Positions 21,101 through 31,749 of a stretch of 32,163 nt of DNA are shown in pieces. Positions within the stretch are counted from its first letter, which is position 1; each line of letters begins with the position of its first letter. Where the stretch lies: the NCBI GenBank assembly GCA_015680685.1, contig MNCI01010107.1, positions 71,126 to 103,288 of the forward strand. Direction: 5' to 3'. A program made the translations under genes and the position numbers. Source of the stretch: Gnetum montanum (taxonomy: Eukaryota > Streptophyta > Gnetopsida > Gnetales > Gnetaceae). Below the pieces are notes generated by a model. The model was not told where the DNA came from and searched no databases. It saw only the letters and a program-made list of their open reading frames with translations.

Positions 21101-24100
21101 GAGGCTTCCACATTGAGACCATCCTATTTCCATGCTAGGTAGCATGGAGAGGAGGGGGCTCAGCATGGAGACAAAGGCTTTTCAACATCCAAAATAGAGG
21201 TTCTGAGGCCTTCGCAAGGCAACGTAGGGCCAAATCTATCAAAATTAAACACTCCAAATGTTAGTAAAGGATAAAAAGTAGGTTTTCAAGCTTAACACCC
21301 ATGTCTCCATGCTAGCCAGCATGGATAGGAGGGGGATCATCATGGAGAATGAAAACCTAAATAAAAACAAGGTCAAATAAGATCAAACTGGCAATTGGAA
21401 TCCTAATATGGGATTTGTGCATCTCTTATTTTTGTTTTAAGCCATTTGAGCTAGCTTTGAGTGCCAAAACAAGTTGAAATTTCTTCTTTCCCTTCTTCCA
21501 CACTAAGCATCCTAGCCTCAATGTAGAAGAATGAAGGTACACTTGTTCTATGGATTTGGGATGGTTTGGGACCACATCAACCAAGTTTCTAGGCTCTCGC
21601 CCCCCCTTTGTTCCATGTTGAGAGATGGTGCTTAGTGTAGAAGAAGGAAATGAATGAGATTTGAGGATCAAAACTAGGTTAAACAAGTGCAATTCTTAGG
21701 CTATGTGGCCTTAGGCTTCCTCGGTGTAGATTATTAGTCTCTCAAAGTGTTGATTTATTGTCTAAGATCAAAAGGAAAGCCTTCCACACTAGCTCCATGC
21801 TAGCCAACATGAAGGAGGGGGTGCTTAGTGTGGAAGAATTAATATTTTTAGACCTAGGCCATTTAATTCACCATGAATGCACTTCCCAAGGTTTCCAATG
21901 TTGAATACTAGGGGTTGGAGCCAAAATTTAGTAGTTTTAAGAGTCCCAAAGTGGTTTCTTGAGTTTCCCCCTTGTCATCATGCTAGCTCCACGCTGGCCA
22001 GCATGGAAGAGGGGTGGGGGGGGCTCAACATGGAATACCTTGGGGTGTTTATGTTTTGCTATTTCAAGCTTATGTTGTGAGGTTTGGTGACTCTTGGAGG
22101 TGTCAACAAGGTTCTAGAGTTAAAATTTTGTAGTTTTAAATGCTTCTAAGGGGTTTTATAGGTTACACCTTTTTCTTTATGCTAGGTAGGGGAAGCCAAC
22201 TAGGAGGATCAAAAGAGGTCAACTTTTGACTTTTTTTGATCAATTTCACAAGGTTTGAAGGCTCTATAAGGTGTTAATAGGGTTCCTAGATGCATACAAG
22301 GTCATCTGATGTCATTCTAAGGTGTTTCTAAGCCCAAATGAGTTCCCCCTCTAGTCTCCACACTAACACCATGCTGGTCAACATGGAGGAGGGGATGCTT
22401 AGCATGGAAGAATTAAAAATATCAAATCTAAATCAATTTTAACCTCAATAAATGATGCATGTGTGCTCCTAGGGTTGTTAGGGTCAATAGGTTTTTAGGG
22501 TCGATAGGGTTGTTAGGGTCGATAGGTTAAAACTAGTTAATTTGAAGGTTTTTTCTAAGGTCTTTTGGCTTACCCCTTTGGTTCCATGCTAACACACCCA
22601 TGCAAGGGGGGTAATCTAGCTCAAAGAATTTAAGGGATTGATTTTTAACTAATTTTAAATATTTCTAGTTATGCATGTAGGTTTCCAAGGCTGTTGGCAT
22701 CAACAGTCAAAGCCCAAGATCAAGCTTCACCAATTTTTAGGGTTTTTCCATGGTTTATTGGATTAACTCCTTGGTTCCACGCTAACACACCCTTGTAGGG
22801 GGCTAATATAACTATGAGACTTCAAAGGATTGATTTTTGACTAATTTTAATCAATTTGTGACATGAATGTGCATTTCTAGGGTTGTTAGTGTCAATGGTC
22901 ATTTCCTAGGATCAAAACTTGTCAATTTCAAAGGTATTGTGATGATCTTTAGAGTTACCTTCCTTGTTTCACACTAGCTCCACATCACCTAATGTGGAAG
23001 AAGGGGTGCTCCACATGGAAGATCAAGGGATTAGGTTTTGGATCATTTTTAGCATGTTTTGACAAGATTTCAAACTTGCTAGGGGTTGTAGAGATCAAGA
23101 GGTAAGATTTGACCTAGAAATCACTTAGTTTTAAGGCTCCTTGGTGTCCATGTAGCCATTGTCCCTTTTCTCCACACTAGCCAAGGTGCCTTAGTATGGA
23201 AGGAAGGGGTAAAATGGATTTTTGGAATTTTTGACAAGTTCCAAGACATCTGAAGGCTTGGGCAAGCTTCAACAAGGTCTAGAGGTCATTAGGGTAGGTT
23301 ACAGGTCTATTTATAGATCATGAACGTGAGTTTTATGGCATCCCCCAAAGCTTCCACATTGGCTTCATGTTGGATAGCATAGAAGAGGGGATGCTCACCA
23401 TGGAGAAGGCTTGGGATAGAAAAAACAACTCAAATTTTAAAGGTTATCGACTACCAGAGGTCATGGAGGGGCACTAGGGCTATCAATGCAAAAATTATGG
23501 TTATTTGAAGCTAGAAAAAAAGGTTTTATGTTACAACCCTTGAGCCTCCATGTTGGATCAACTAGAAAATGTGGGGGGAGGATTCACCAATGTGGAATAT
23601 TATGAAATATTGCAAATCAACTTATTGTAATGTAAAACTAGGCTATCGAAGGCTATACAGGAGCATGGAGGTCAAGTCATGGTAACTAGGTGGTCAATTT
23701 AGATAATTTTGGTCATCCCCCAATCCATCCATCTTAGGACTAGGGTTCTTAGCATGGATGAGGCTTTTCTCAGTGTGAAATCACGAAATCCAAAGGTTTT
23801 AACCACTTTCAACTGGGTTTGCCAAGGTTTGGGGGTTGCTAAGAGTGATTGGAGGGGTTCTATGTTATGTGGGATTCTTTCAAGGGTTAGATCTGAGTAT
23901 GATGGGCATACAAGGGTAAGAATGAGGGTTAACCAATTTCTTCCATGTTCAGAAAGGGGGGCCTTAGCGTGGAAACCCAAGAAGTCTATTTTTGGAAAGG
24001 TCCAACCCCTTTTCAAAGCTCGAGGTTGGATGAGGTGAATTATTACTACTAAGAATAGAAGGAAAGTTGGGTTTTCATGGTTTTGAGAGGTGGGAGGCAT

Positions 24101-24150
24101 ATTTCCATGCTAAGTATGGTATCCCAACATGGATTCATGGGGGTTAAGGC
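21100..24150. repeat. Tandem array of diverged 190-200-bp units with CCATGCTRGC palindromic core
   Basis: A core of the form TCCATGCTRGCYAGCATGGA, then a G-rich AGGAGGGGG and a second half ending in AGCATGGA, recurs near 21130, 21307, 21613, 21794, 21988, 22177, 22368, 22583, 22777, 22980, 23171, 23361, 23548, 23725, 23943 and 24103. From 21613 on, the intervals are 160-218 bases, averaging about 192. Units are strongly diverged outside the core. Local sub-variants include AGGGTTGTTAGGGTC strings at 22471-22527. By position it lies 5' of the second element's pol, where Tat-branch elements often carry tandem repeats in the untranslated region, so it may be a private array of that element. Open stretches inside it (21426-21692, 23699-24100 and 23709-24038) show no codon-level or motif support. 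Confidence 0.8.
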
Positions 24151-24604
24151 TTGGTTATCGTTCTAGGTATTTAAGGGGTTAAACCCTAGCATTGATGAAG
24201 TTTAGAAACCAAGAACACCATGTGTGAGGGCACAAGATGGGGTCCATGGGTTAAAAATCCAAAAAATTAAAAAATATATAGATAATTTTTGTTTCCGTTT
24301 CTACTTTCAATGTCAAGGATACCTTCCCCCCTTTGGACTTTAGTGCATGTTGAGTTCTAACACACAAAATTAGTAACAAGGGATTGGGAGTGGAAACATT
24401 AGGTTTATTTGGTTTTTAATGTCAAAACTCATACAAACTCACTAGAAATCACCATTCCCACACCCAGAAAATTAGAGGAGAGCCTTGGCATAAATTTTTG
24501 TATTAGATTTCATCAAATTTTAGTGTTGAAGCCTTAATTCCTCTCCTAGCTATCATGGAAGTTCTAACTCCTTTAGTTTTCAATCCTTCTCAACAATGTG
24601 AATC
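24151..24604 (+). promoter_or_regulatory. Possible promoter and 5' leader of the copy B gene
   Basis: Non-coding sequence between the end of the tandem array and the candidate first exon. It holds a GCATAAATTTTTG TATA-like string near 24489 and a pyrimidine-rich CCTTAATTCCTCTCCTAGC (24532-24550) upstream of paired ATG codons. The assignment rests only on position and these weak strings. Confidence 0.25.
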
Positions 24605-24723
24605 ATGATGAAGAAACGTAGTAGCATAAATCCAAAGATCCAAGCATTAGATAGAGCTTCCAAGAAGATTTCTACCTTCCCCAAGGCCATTTCCATTCAA
24701 GGATCCTCTTCTTCTATTCCAAG
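24605..24723 (+). pseudogene. Candidate first exon of the copy B gene
   Basis: Two consecutive in-frame ATG codons at 24605 and 24608 open a 40-codon stretch free of stops. It is basic and Ser/Lys-rich, with MMKKRSSINPKIQALDRA and then KKISTFPKAISIQGSSSS. It ends in CCAAG followed by GTAGGCC, a plausible plant splice donor, with an in-frame TAG right after the junction. The coding part continues on the same strand about 2.2 kb away at 26942. Copy A has no equivalent because its upstream part is cut by the left inverted repeat. The exon call is inferred from the donor site, open frame and position. It could be a chance ORF. Confidence 0.4.
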
Positions 24724-26940
24724 GTAGGCCATTCTTTCCTCCCTTTTTTTCATGATTTTCTAGCTATTTTTGTGCATTCCTAGCTAGAAAAAGGTTGTTT
24801 TGCTAGATCTAATCAAAATGATTTGATAAAATTAACTTCTATTGAAATCTTATGTCATATTTTGGCTATTATCATGTAGATCGAGAGTTATTTTTCTATT
24901 TTTACCTTAGCATATTTGATTTTTAAAAGTAGGCTTGCTATGTTGGATGCTTTTTACCTTGTTGTTATGAGCAAAGAATCAACAACTTTATGGCTTGAAA
25001 ATCAAATTAGAGTAAAAGAGATTTTTCAAGTTTTTGAATTGGAGAAAAGTTAATTTTCCCAATTTAACATTGTGAAAAAACTAAAAATTGGCTGAAACAC
25101 ATTTATCCTAGTTTGCTATTTAGTCAAAGTTAATTTTTTCCAATTTGAATAAATAAAGATGTGTGGCCTATAGTAATTACTTAAGTTAAATTTGGACCAT
25201 AATATATGATTCAAAGCTTTAGTACCAACAAGTGACTTCTTTGTTGTGAAAATTGAGATGAATAAAATGGATAGAAAACTTCTATATGAAATGGAATAGA
25301 AAAAAATTTCTCCATTTCAATAGTTGTAAAAGGGAAAAGTCAAATCAAGATTGGTCAAAAGTGTTTCTTCATCCTAGTTCATTTAGCACATAAAGTGTAT
25401 ACTATGAAATGGGTAAGTTGGCCATTCTTTGAATTGTGAAATGGAATAAAACTCATTTGGTCCATTTCACTATTTGGCCATGTTACGTTTTCCCCATTAC
25501 AAATGATGATAGTATCTCTACTACACAAGATTCGAGGTGGAGAAACTTTACTTCTTCCCATTTCCAAAATGGAAAAAGTCTAGTTTACTCCAATTCAAGT
25601 TCCAAGTAATACATGCTTTAAAACCTATGACTTTATAGCTTAAAAAATAAAATAGGAAAAGAGGTCATTTTCCCATCTTTCAAGTGGGATAAAACCCATT
25701 TGGTCCATTTCATTACTTAGCTAGTGTGTAGTTTTTCCAATTAAGAAGGTATTGGTTACATGAATTTTGAAATGAATAAAGTAGTCATGGAGCTAATATT
25801 TGAAATGGGATAAAGCTAATTTGACCCATTTTTCTATTTGGCCAATTTACTATTTTTCCATTTTGAAAATGCAATGTTTTCCACTTTCACAATTAAGAGT
25901 CAACCATGTGTGAACTTCATCAATTTAGTCGTATTTATTGATCATCCCTATTTATTGGGATGTCAACGTTTTAAAGTTGAAGTGGGTCAATTGTCATTTT
26001 TTCAATTTACTAATGGAATAAATCAAAATATTCCCATTTCAAAGACCAAATAAGAATTTCCCCATGAATTTCAAGTAAAGGAGGATAAGAACTCAAGTCA
26101 AAATACAACTAATTATAGAGTTTTCCCCCAACAGTGTAGATAAAGGTGATTACTTCAAAAATCGAAATGGGAAATATGATCATTTTCCTACTTCTTAAAT
26201 GGGGAAAAAGTAATTTTTCCCATTTTATAAAATGGCCTAAAGTGCACAAAAAGTATTCTGTCCTATTTCGTTAACATGGCACGAAATGGAGAAATTACCA
26301 TTTCTTCCACTCTACAATTGGGAAAAACTTATGCTATACCAATTTGAGTCATGGAATAAAAAGGATATGAATTGAAAAGGAAAAAATGATCATGTCCCTA
26401 CTTTTCAAATGGGGCAAAACCAATTTTCCCCATTTCATCAAACAATAAAGAAATGGTCACATGGCAAAGATTCATCCTTATTTTAAATGAAACAACTCAT
26501 AATGGAAAGTGGTGTTTATAGTATGCTGACAAAAGAGTTTAATAACTAAATCTAAAGGTTGTTGGAAGGTGATTTCATTTCAAATCCTCCTTAAATAGAT
26601 GCAAATTCACATACCAACTACCATTATGTACACTATTGTAAAAGAAGTTCTTCACGATTTTCACAGGAATTGTGCATAGCACCTAAAGCAAAGAGAGCTA
26701 TTCAAAATTATTAAGATAATCTAAGTAATCAGTAGGCAAAATATTCAAGATGTCAAAGAATTATATTAGAATCAAAGTAGAAACCAGTTTTTTGTTTCAT
26801 GATATTCTAGTTCAAGTGCTTACCAAATATTTGCAAAGTTTTGATTTGTCAATCTTCCAATTGTAAAGATGGACAAAGTTAACAAAACATTGAAAGCTTC
26901 AAGACCCAAATGAAAAAAAGACCAGAAACTAATTTTATAT
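24724..26940 (+). other. Candidate intron of copy B with ~120-bp periodic repeats
   Basis: This 2.2-kb AT-rich stretch runs between the candidate donor GTAGGC and the first conserved coding block, where possible acceptors occur (TTTCTAATAG near 26966, ACATTTAG near 26980). Between about 25430 and 26430 the strings GAAATGGAATAAAA and TTTGGTCCATTTC recur in diverged form near 25440, 25560, 25685, 25805, 26035, 26165, 26285 and 26405, giving a period of about 120 bases. The part from about 25775 on matches copy A. No coding signal is seen; the short open stretches at 25379-25567 and 25838-26053 fall within the repeats. Confidence 0.5.
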
Positions 26941-26941
26941 C

Positions 26942-29562
26942 ATGATATTGATCATGATTATTTCTAATAGTTTTACATTTAGGCATTTAGCAAAGAACAA
27001 GTGGAGAAGCTTCTATCAGTATATGGGCATACACAAAATTGGCTTTAGATCTAGGGTTAATTTAATCAAAGATGTTATTAATTGGATTTTCTTTGAAATA
27101 GAGTATTGTGAGAACTATTTGAAATTTAAGAAAAGGCTAGAACAAATAATAGATATCAGTCCCAAATGAAGCTATGCATTATACAGTGTTCCTGTACCTA
27201 GTCATTCTAAATAGGATACTTGAAATGAGAATACTATGGCAATTGCAAGTAATATTATCTTGGCAAATGGACAAGAGCTACATATGGTAGGATCAAGTAT
27301 TTCCACCTTCTTGAGCTACAAGAAAAATTTTCCCAACTTTAATAAACTTAGGTTCAATCATTGCATTTTTATTTTTGCTTTAAATATCCTTTCAAGTTCA
27401 AATGTTACCTCTACTTTAGCCTAGCATTTGAAAGTTTTTGCTATTGTTGAAAACAATAAGCCCTTACACCTAGTTTATTTCATGAACATCAAATTAAAGA
27501 ATAGTATATTAGACACCATGGCTAATAGCACTCGATTTAATATGAGTTTCTTTTTATTAGATCATGTTTTGGCCATAGTTCCAAGCCCTGAGAGGTTTAG
27601 ACCTATTCTTTCTCAATACACTATAGAAAGACAACTAAATAAAAGATGGCCCTATTATGATTTTTACCTTGTTATATATCATAAAGTTTATTTTGATGGT
27701 TAAAACCTTGAGTTCCTTATGAATGTTATTTATCCAATCTTGTATCAATTTCTAATAAACAAAGTCATACGAAGGGTTGACTAATTTGTAGTAGATGAAA
27801 TCAAGACCAAATGCAAGGGAGGGGCATTTTTCCATGTCTATTACATAGTAGTTATTATAAAATAATTTGAAATAAGGCCAAGGAAATTACCATGATTTAT
27901 GGCTCCCTATGTAGTAGCTCTTGAAGTAGGAAGGAAACTATAGAATAGCCCATTGTGGCATGATTACATGGTAGGTCAAAGCTTTCTACTACAAATAGGT
28001 TTTTGGTATTTTGAGAACACCCCTCACATAATGCACATAGGTAAAAAATTTGAAAAAGCAATACTTCTAGAATCAAGTCATAGGTTCTATAATCTTAATA
28101 AGCATCTTAGGAAGGTCCATGAGCACCAAAAAAATAATGTTGTCTATTCTTTTATGAATGATGAATTTGTGAATATGGCCAAATAGTAGGTACAATATGA
28201 ACTTATGAAGACTCTTTCCATCATTCTACAAGAATTGTAATGCACAAGGGAAGAATTGTTCACCAACAGATATTTTGAAGATCATAATTACATCTTGGCT
28301 AAATGGTTCAGTCAAGATTAATTAAAGAAAATGAAAAAAAAAAATATTGTTTTATGGAAAATTGATGGGCCAAATGAAGCCTTGAATCCAAAATCCTTCA
28401 CTTGGTATATAGAAATTAGAGAAAAAAGGATAAGGTAACTGGAATCCCTTTCTAGTAAGAAAATATTACAAACTAAAAAAGATTAGCCATCTTTAAAAAT
28501 AATAACCATTGGTGCTAGTACTTGACTTCAGTTGATTTTCCTTTAGGATATATTATTAAGTGAGGGCTAGAATCAATGAAAGTAAAGGCTACAGAGGGAA
28601 GACTAATTTTTGAATAACAACATCCATAAAGTCTAGGAGTCAAAAAATTTGTTATCTTTCAATATAAGAATACAGATAAGAAAATAAGAAAAACCAAAAT
28701 GACCATGAGACACCATGAACTAGTAGAGAATCTATTAGTAGTCATTGTATATTGCTCAAAAACTACTAATGAAACCATCAAAGATCAACAACAAAAAATT
28801 GATAAATTAAAAAGATAGCATCATCTATAGTAGTTGGAATTTGAAGTTCTTAGAAAGGCATATGAAGATCAAATAAATATTTCTCAAGTCAAGGAAGGAA
28901 ACATAGAAGTCCTAAAGATGGAAAATGTAGAATTACTATGAGAATTGGCTAGAAAAGATAACATACTCTCAAAAAATACCTTAAGATAAGAGGTCAACTT
29001 TAAATATGTCATAGATGAATTAATAGCCATGAAGAAATAAGCAGAAGTAATTTCAACTGATATTAATGAACTTAAAGATAGAAAGGAACCTTTTGAGAAA
29101 GTTATTGCAAAAACCATTTAACTTGTAGAATGGGCCAATGAAAAAAGAGATTAGTTACCTAAACTAGAGGCCAAATTTCTTGATGATGTCATAAATGATG
29201 GCATGAACTAAATTCAATGGATATGAAAAGTCAAGGCAAATCTTAAGGTAAGAGTGCAAGACATTCAAGAGTATGAGGAAAATATAAATGATGCCCTTGA
29301 TACCACAAAGTTAAATGATGCTGGACAATTAGAAGAAAAAATAGTGTAGTCATTTATTGTAGTTGAAATAAAAGAAGTAGCAGAAGCATTATCATTGTTA
29401 TATAAGCAAAGTTAATACAAGCATCTAATTCAATGAGAGGATGAACATGTCAAAGAATTCTTGGTAGAAAGTCCAACTATAATGGAGATATAGCAAAATT
29501 TAGCACACTTGTAGTTCATTAAAGATGGTTTTGAGAAATGAGTGGCTAGTATTTCATTCCAA
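26942..29562 (+). pseudogene. Broken gene of unknown family, copy B (more complete copy)
   Basis: Second and better-preserved copy of the unrecognised gene. In order: NKWRSFYQYMGIHKIGFRSR (about 26997-27055); an open stretch at 27236-27703, broken once, with ANGQELHMVG and SPERFRPILSQYT; KTKCKGGAFFHVYY (about 27805-27845); QIGFWYFENTPHIMHIG to VHEHQKNNVVYSFMNDE (27993-28170); then a helical, probably coiled-coil half (about 28680-29480) with DQQQKIDKLK, VLRKAYEDQI, VIDELIAMKK and HVKEFLVES. The two halves together suggest a protein of about 800-900 residues. I cannot name the family and see no transposase, polymerase or protease motif. Stops are numerous, several at the same positions as in copy A, so it was already broken before the two copies separated. 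The open stretch on the opposite strand at 29117-28884 is a shadow. Confidence 0.6.
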
Positions 29563-29787
29563 TTACTATTTTTGTAACTGCTTTACAGCTATAATTGATT
29601 CATTTATTCTTACTATATAAAGGTGCCGCCTTTTTTGTAAAAGGGGAAAGGATCATGAAGATACTACTAGTGAATTTTTTATAATGGCATTTTGAAGTAA
29701 GATTTGATTTAACTTCTGTCTTTAATCTGTTAATTACCTTTATTTTTCATTTTTATCATTGTCTCTTAGCTATTGGTAGAATCATAG
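29563..29787 (+). other. 3' flank of copy B up to the end of homology
   Basis: It matches 3811-4033, including CTATATAAAGG near 29616 and the last shared bases ATTGGTAGAATCATAG. The next bases are TGTACC, unlike copy A, so the end of homology could be the insertion point of a retrotransposon LTR beginning with TG. Confidence 0.55.
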
Positions 29788-30435
29788 TGTACCTTTCATT
29801 TGTTTCTTGGAATTATTTGAATTGCTTGTCATAGATAAGGATTCAACAATTTTTGTTATCATTGATTAACCAAAATAACTTCATTTCAGAGTGTTCTTTC
29901 ATATTGATGATATCTCATTTTAATGTTTAACATTTTATCCAATCCTAATTTTTATACTATAAACCCATTGAATTTTGCTTTATTTCCACTTCGTTCTGTG
30001 AAATTTTCTCTAGGGAAGATTGGTAGTAGATTTGTAGGATTGTTTCTAAATATTCAATGAAAGAAATGATTGGTACAAGTAGCTTATTGTCAGTACCATA
30101 TATACTAAGTTGATTTGATAAAGTTTAGAAATCATTTTGGCTTATAAGATAGAGTTCTAAGAGTTGAATTCTTTATTAAACTACAATTTTCTATTAAGAA
30201 TTTAATATAGTATAATATATATAGTGAGTGTAAACATGAAAACATATATTATATCATTAATTCTAACCATAATGAATTATTTTTACCAAGCCATTAATAT
30301 AGTAGTACATTTGACTATGACGATTTTCATGAATCTTGTAAGATATTTTATTATGCATAAAATCCATATCCATCATACATGAAGATGTCAAGAACATTCC
30401 AAAAGCCATGTGTTTTTGTAAATATTAATTGTTAT

Positions 30436-30567
30436 ATAACCAAGATATTGAACACCATGTTAATGTATTTTTTGATGTATTTCTGAATATAATTTTGTAC
30501 TACAACCAAGATATCAAACACATGTCAATGTATTTTTTAATGTATTCTAGGATGTAATTTTGTATTA
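30436..30567. repeat. Two-copy tandem duplication, 66-bp unit
   Basis: AACCAAGATAT...AATGTATTTTTT...ATGTATT...TAATTTTGTA occurs twice head-to-tail with a period of 66 bases (30436-30501 and 30502-30567). The copies differ at roughly ten positions by eye, so this duplication is older than the 200-bp one at 4841. Confidence 0.85.
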
Positions 30568-31229
30568 CATGGTAATCATGATGGCAGAGTTGACTTGTTG
30601 AATAGATTTCACATTTTTTCAAGATCATGGCTTTTGTGTTGATTGTGATTCAAAAATATTAAATAGTAAGCTTCTAACTTTAGCCATTTATTAATTAAAA
30701 TATAGTACTTTGAGCTTTTATTTTTGAGGTTATGAATACTATATATTTTTCTAAAATGGGATTCTAACATGCAATTCAAAAGAATTCTAGAATCTATTTC
30801 AAGGACTTTCATTGGGATTCTCTAACCATTCTATAAGAATATAGGAATCCTATTATCTTTTTTTTCCCTGATATATCATTGCCTCATTGTTCTATCTTAA
30901 TTTTTTCATCTACTAAATTTTGTTTCAAGTTCTCATTGATTTCATCTATTTCAATCTTCCCTCAATTTTATTTTAATCTCATTATCAATAAAACAGAAGA
31001 GTTTCAAGCTTCAATTTCATCTCCATTGGTGTTCCTTATCATTATTTGTTATTATTTCAAGCCTCAAAGTCATTCTATCTAAAAGGATGAAGAATTCATT
31101 TGAAGGAAGTATAACAAGTTTTGCTAAAAAATATCTCAATAATTTCTAGCTTTAAATCATCCACTTTCAAATTATGATTGATGGTAGTAGACTCAAAAAT
31201 GAATTCTTAATCTTTATGCATCATTAAGA

Positions 31230-31620
31230 CTTATTTTTATAAAATCATGACCTACCCATGACTCATGATTTGAAAAGAGCATTTATCATGATCTCATTAT
31301 GATTTGTGTTATTCTCAGGGATGAAAGGCTCTTTATTTTGATTGAACATGATCTCAGCACAAGTTTTGGTATTATAGCACAACCTCACCATGACTCCTAA
31401 TCGTATTAAACATTAGTCAAAATATAAGTAGATATTTAACTTTTTTATTAGTCACAACCTGACCATGACCCATGGTTAGATTACCATAAATACTTCATGA
31501 TTTTTGGTTCCTTTACCATGAGCTAGCTAAACCTATGGTCTAAGTTACAAATCACAACTCATGGTGTTGCCTCATGAGTAAAACACACTCATGGCCTACA
31601 AAATCACAAGTAAGTCACTA
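31230..31620. repeat. Patch rich in CATGA / TCATG strings
   Basis: Short strings such as ATCATGACC, CCATGACTC, CACCATGACTCC, GACCATGACCCATGG and CTCATGG recur many times within 400 bases in both senses. This gives an imperfect short-period repeat with inverted potential. It may be part of the control region of the presumed LTR; no function can be read from it. Confidence 0.45.
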
Positions 31621-31721
31621 ATTGTTCCTGTTATACTCAAGTTTTTTGCTAAATTTTGAGAAGTAACCAATAGTTCCAAAAAGCAAAAATGAATCTTATT
31701 TTAATTACAATCTTTGATATT

Positions 31722-31733
31722 TAATATCAGAGT
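31722..31733 (+). other. Copia-type primer-binding site (tRNA-iMet), degenerate
   Basis: TAATATCAGAGT matches 9 of 12 bases of TGGTATCAGAGC, the complement of the initiator tRNA-Met 3' end used by most plant Ty1/copia elements. The core TATCAGAG is exact. It lies 16 bases before the gag-like reading at 31750, a normal spacing. On its own an 8-base match would be weak; the gag fragment beside it supports it. Confidence 0.5.
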
Positions 31734-31749
31734 ATTTGGTTGAAATTCT

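Larger units (their letters stand above)
29788..31720 (+). mobile_element. Possible Ty1/copia 5' LTR and leader (degenerate)
   Basis: An AT-rich, non-coding 1.9-kb stretch that starts with TG exactly where copy B stops matching copy A. It is followed, at 31722-31733, by a copia-like primer-binding site and then gag-like coding sequence. Taken together this fits a plus-strand copia LTR, although the LTR end (CA) is not clear and no partner LTR is in the window. It contains a 66-bp tandem duplication and a CATGA-rich patch. Open stretches at 30609-30812 (minus) and 30879-31082 (plus) show no motif. Confidence 0.35.

Noticed and set aside
23699-24100. Overlapping open frames of 133 and 109 codons on opposite strands, the longest in the window
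   Set aside because: They lie inside the diverged tandem array, mirror each other, share no motif with any family I know, and the array periodicity explains the sequence without coding.
21100-24150. CRISPR array
   Set aside because: The repeated cores are diverged, the units are about 192 bases and not 60-70, no Cas genes are present, and the DNA is eukaryotic in character.
47-29787. The 4-kb direct repeats as LTRs of one 30-kb retrotransposon
   Set aside because: Not accepted as established: no TG...CA ends or target-site duplications are found, copy A is truncated at the left arm, and the region between holds two unrelated pols. Kept only as an alternative.
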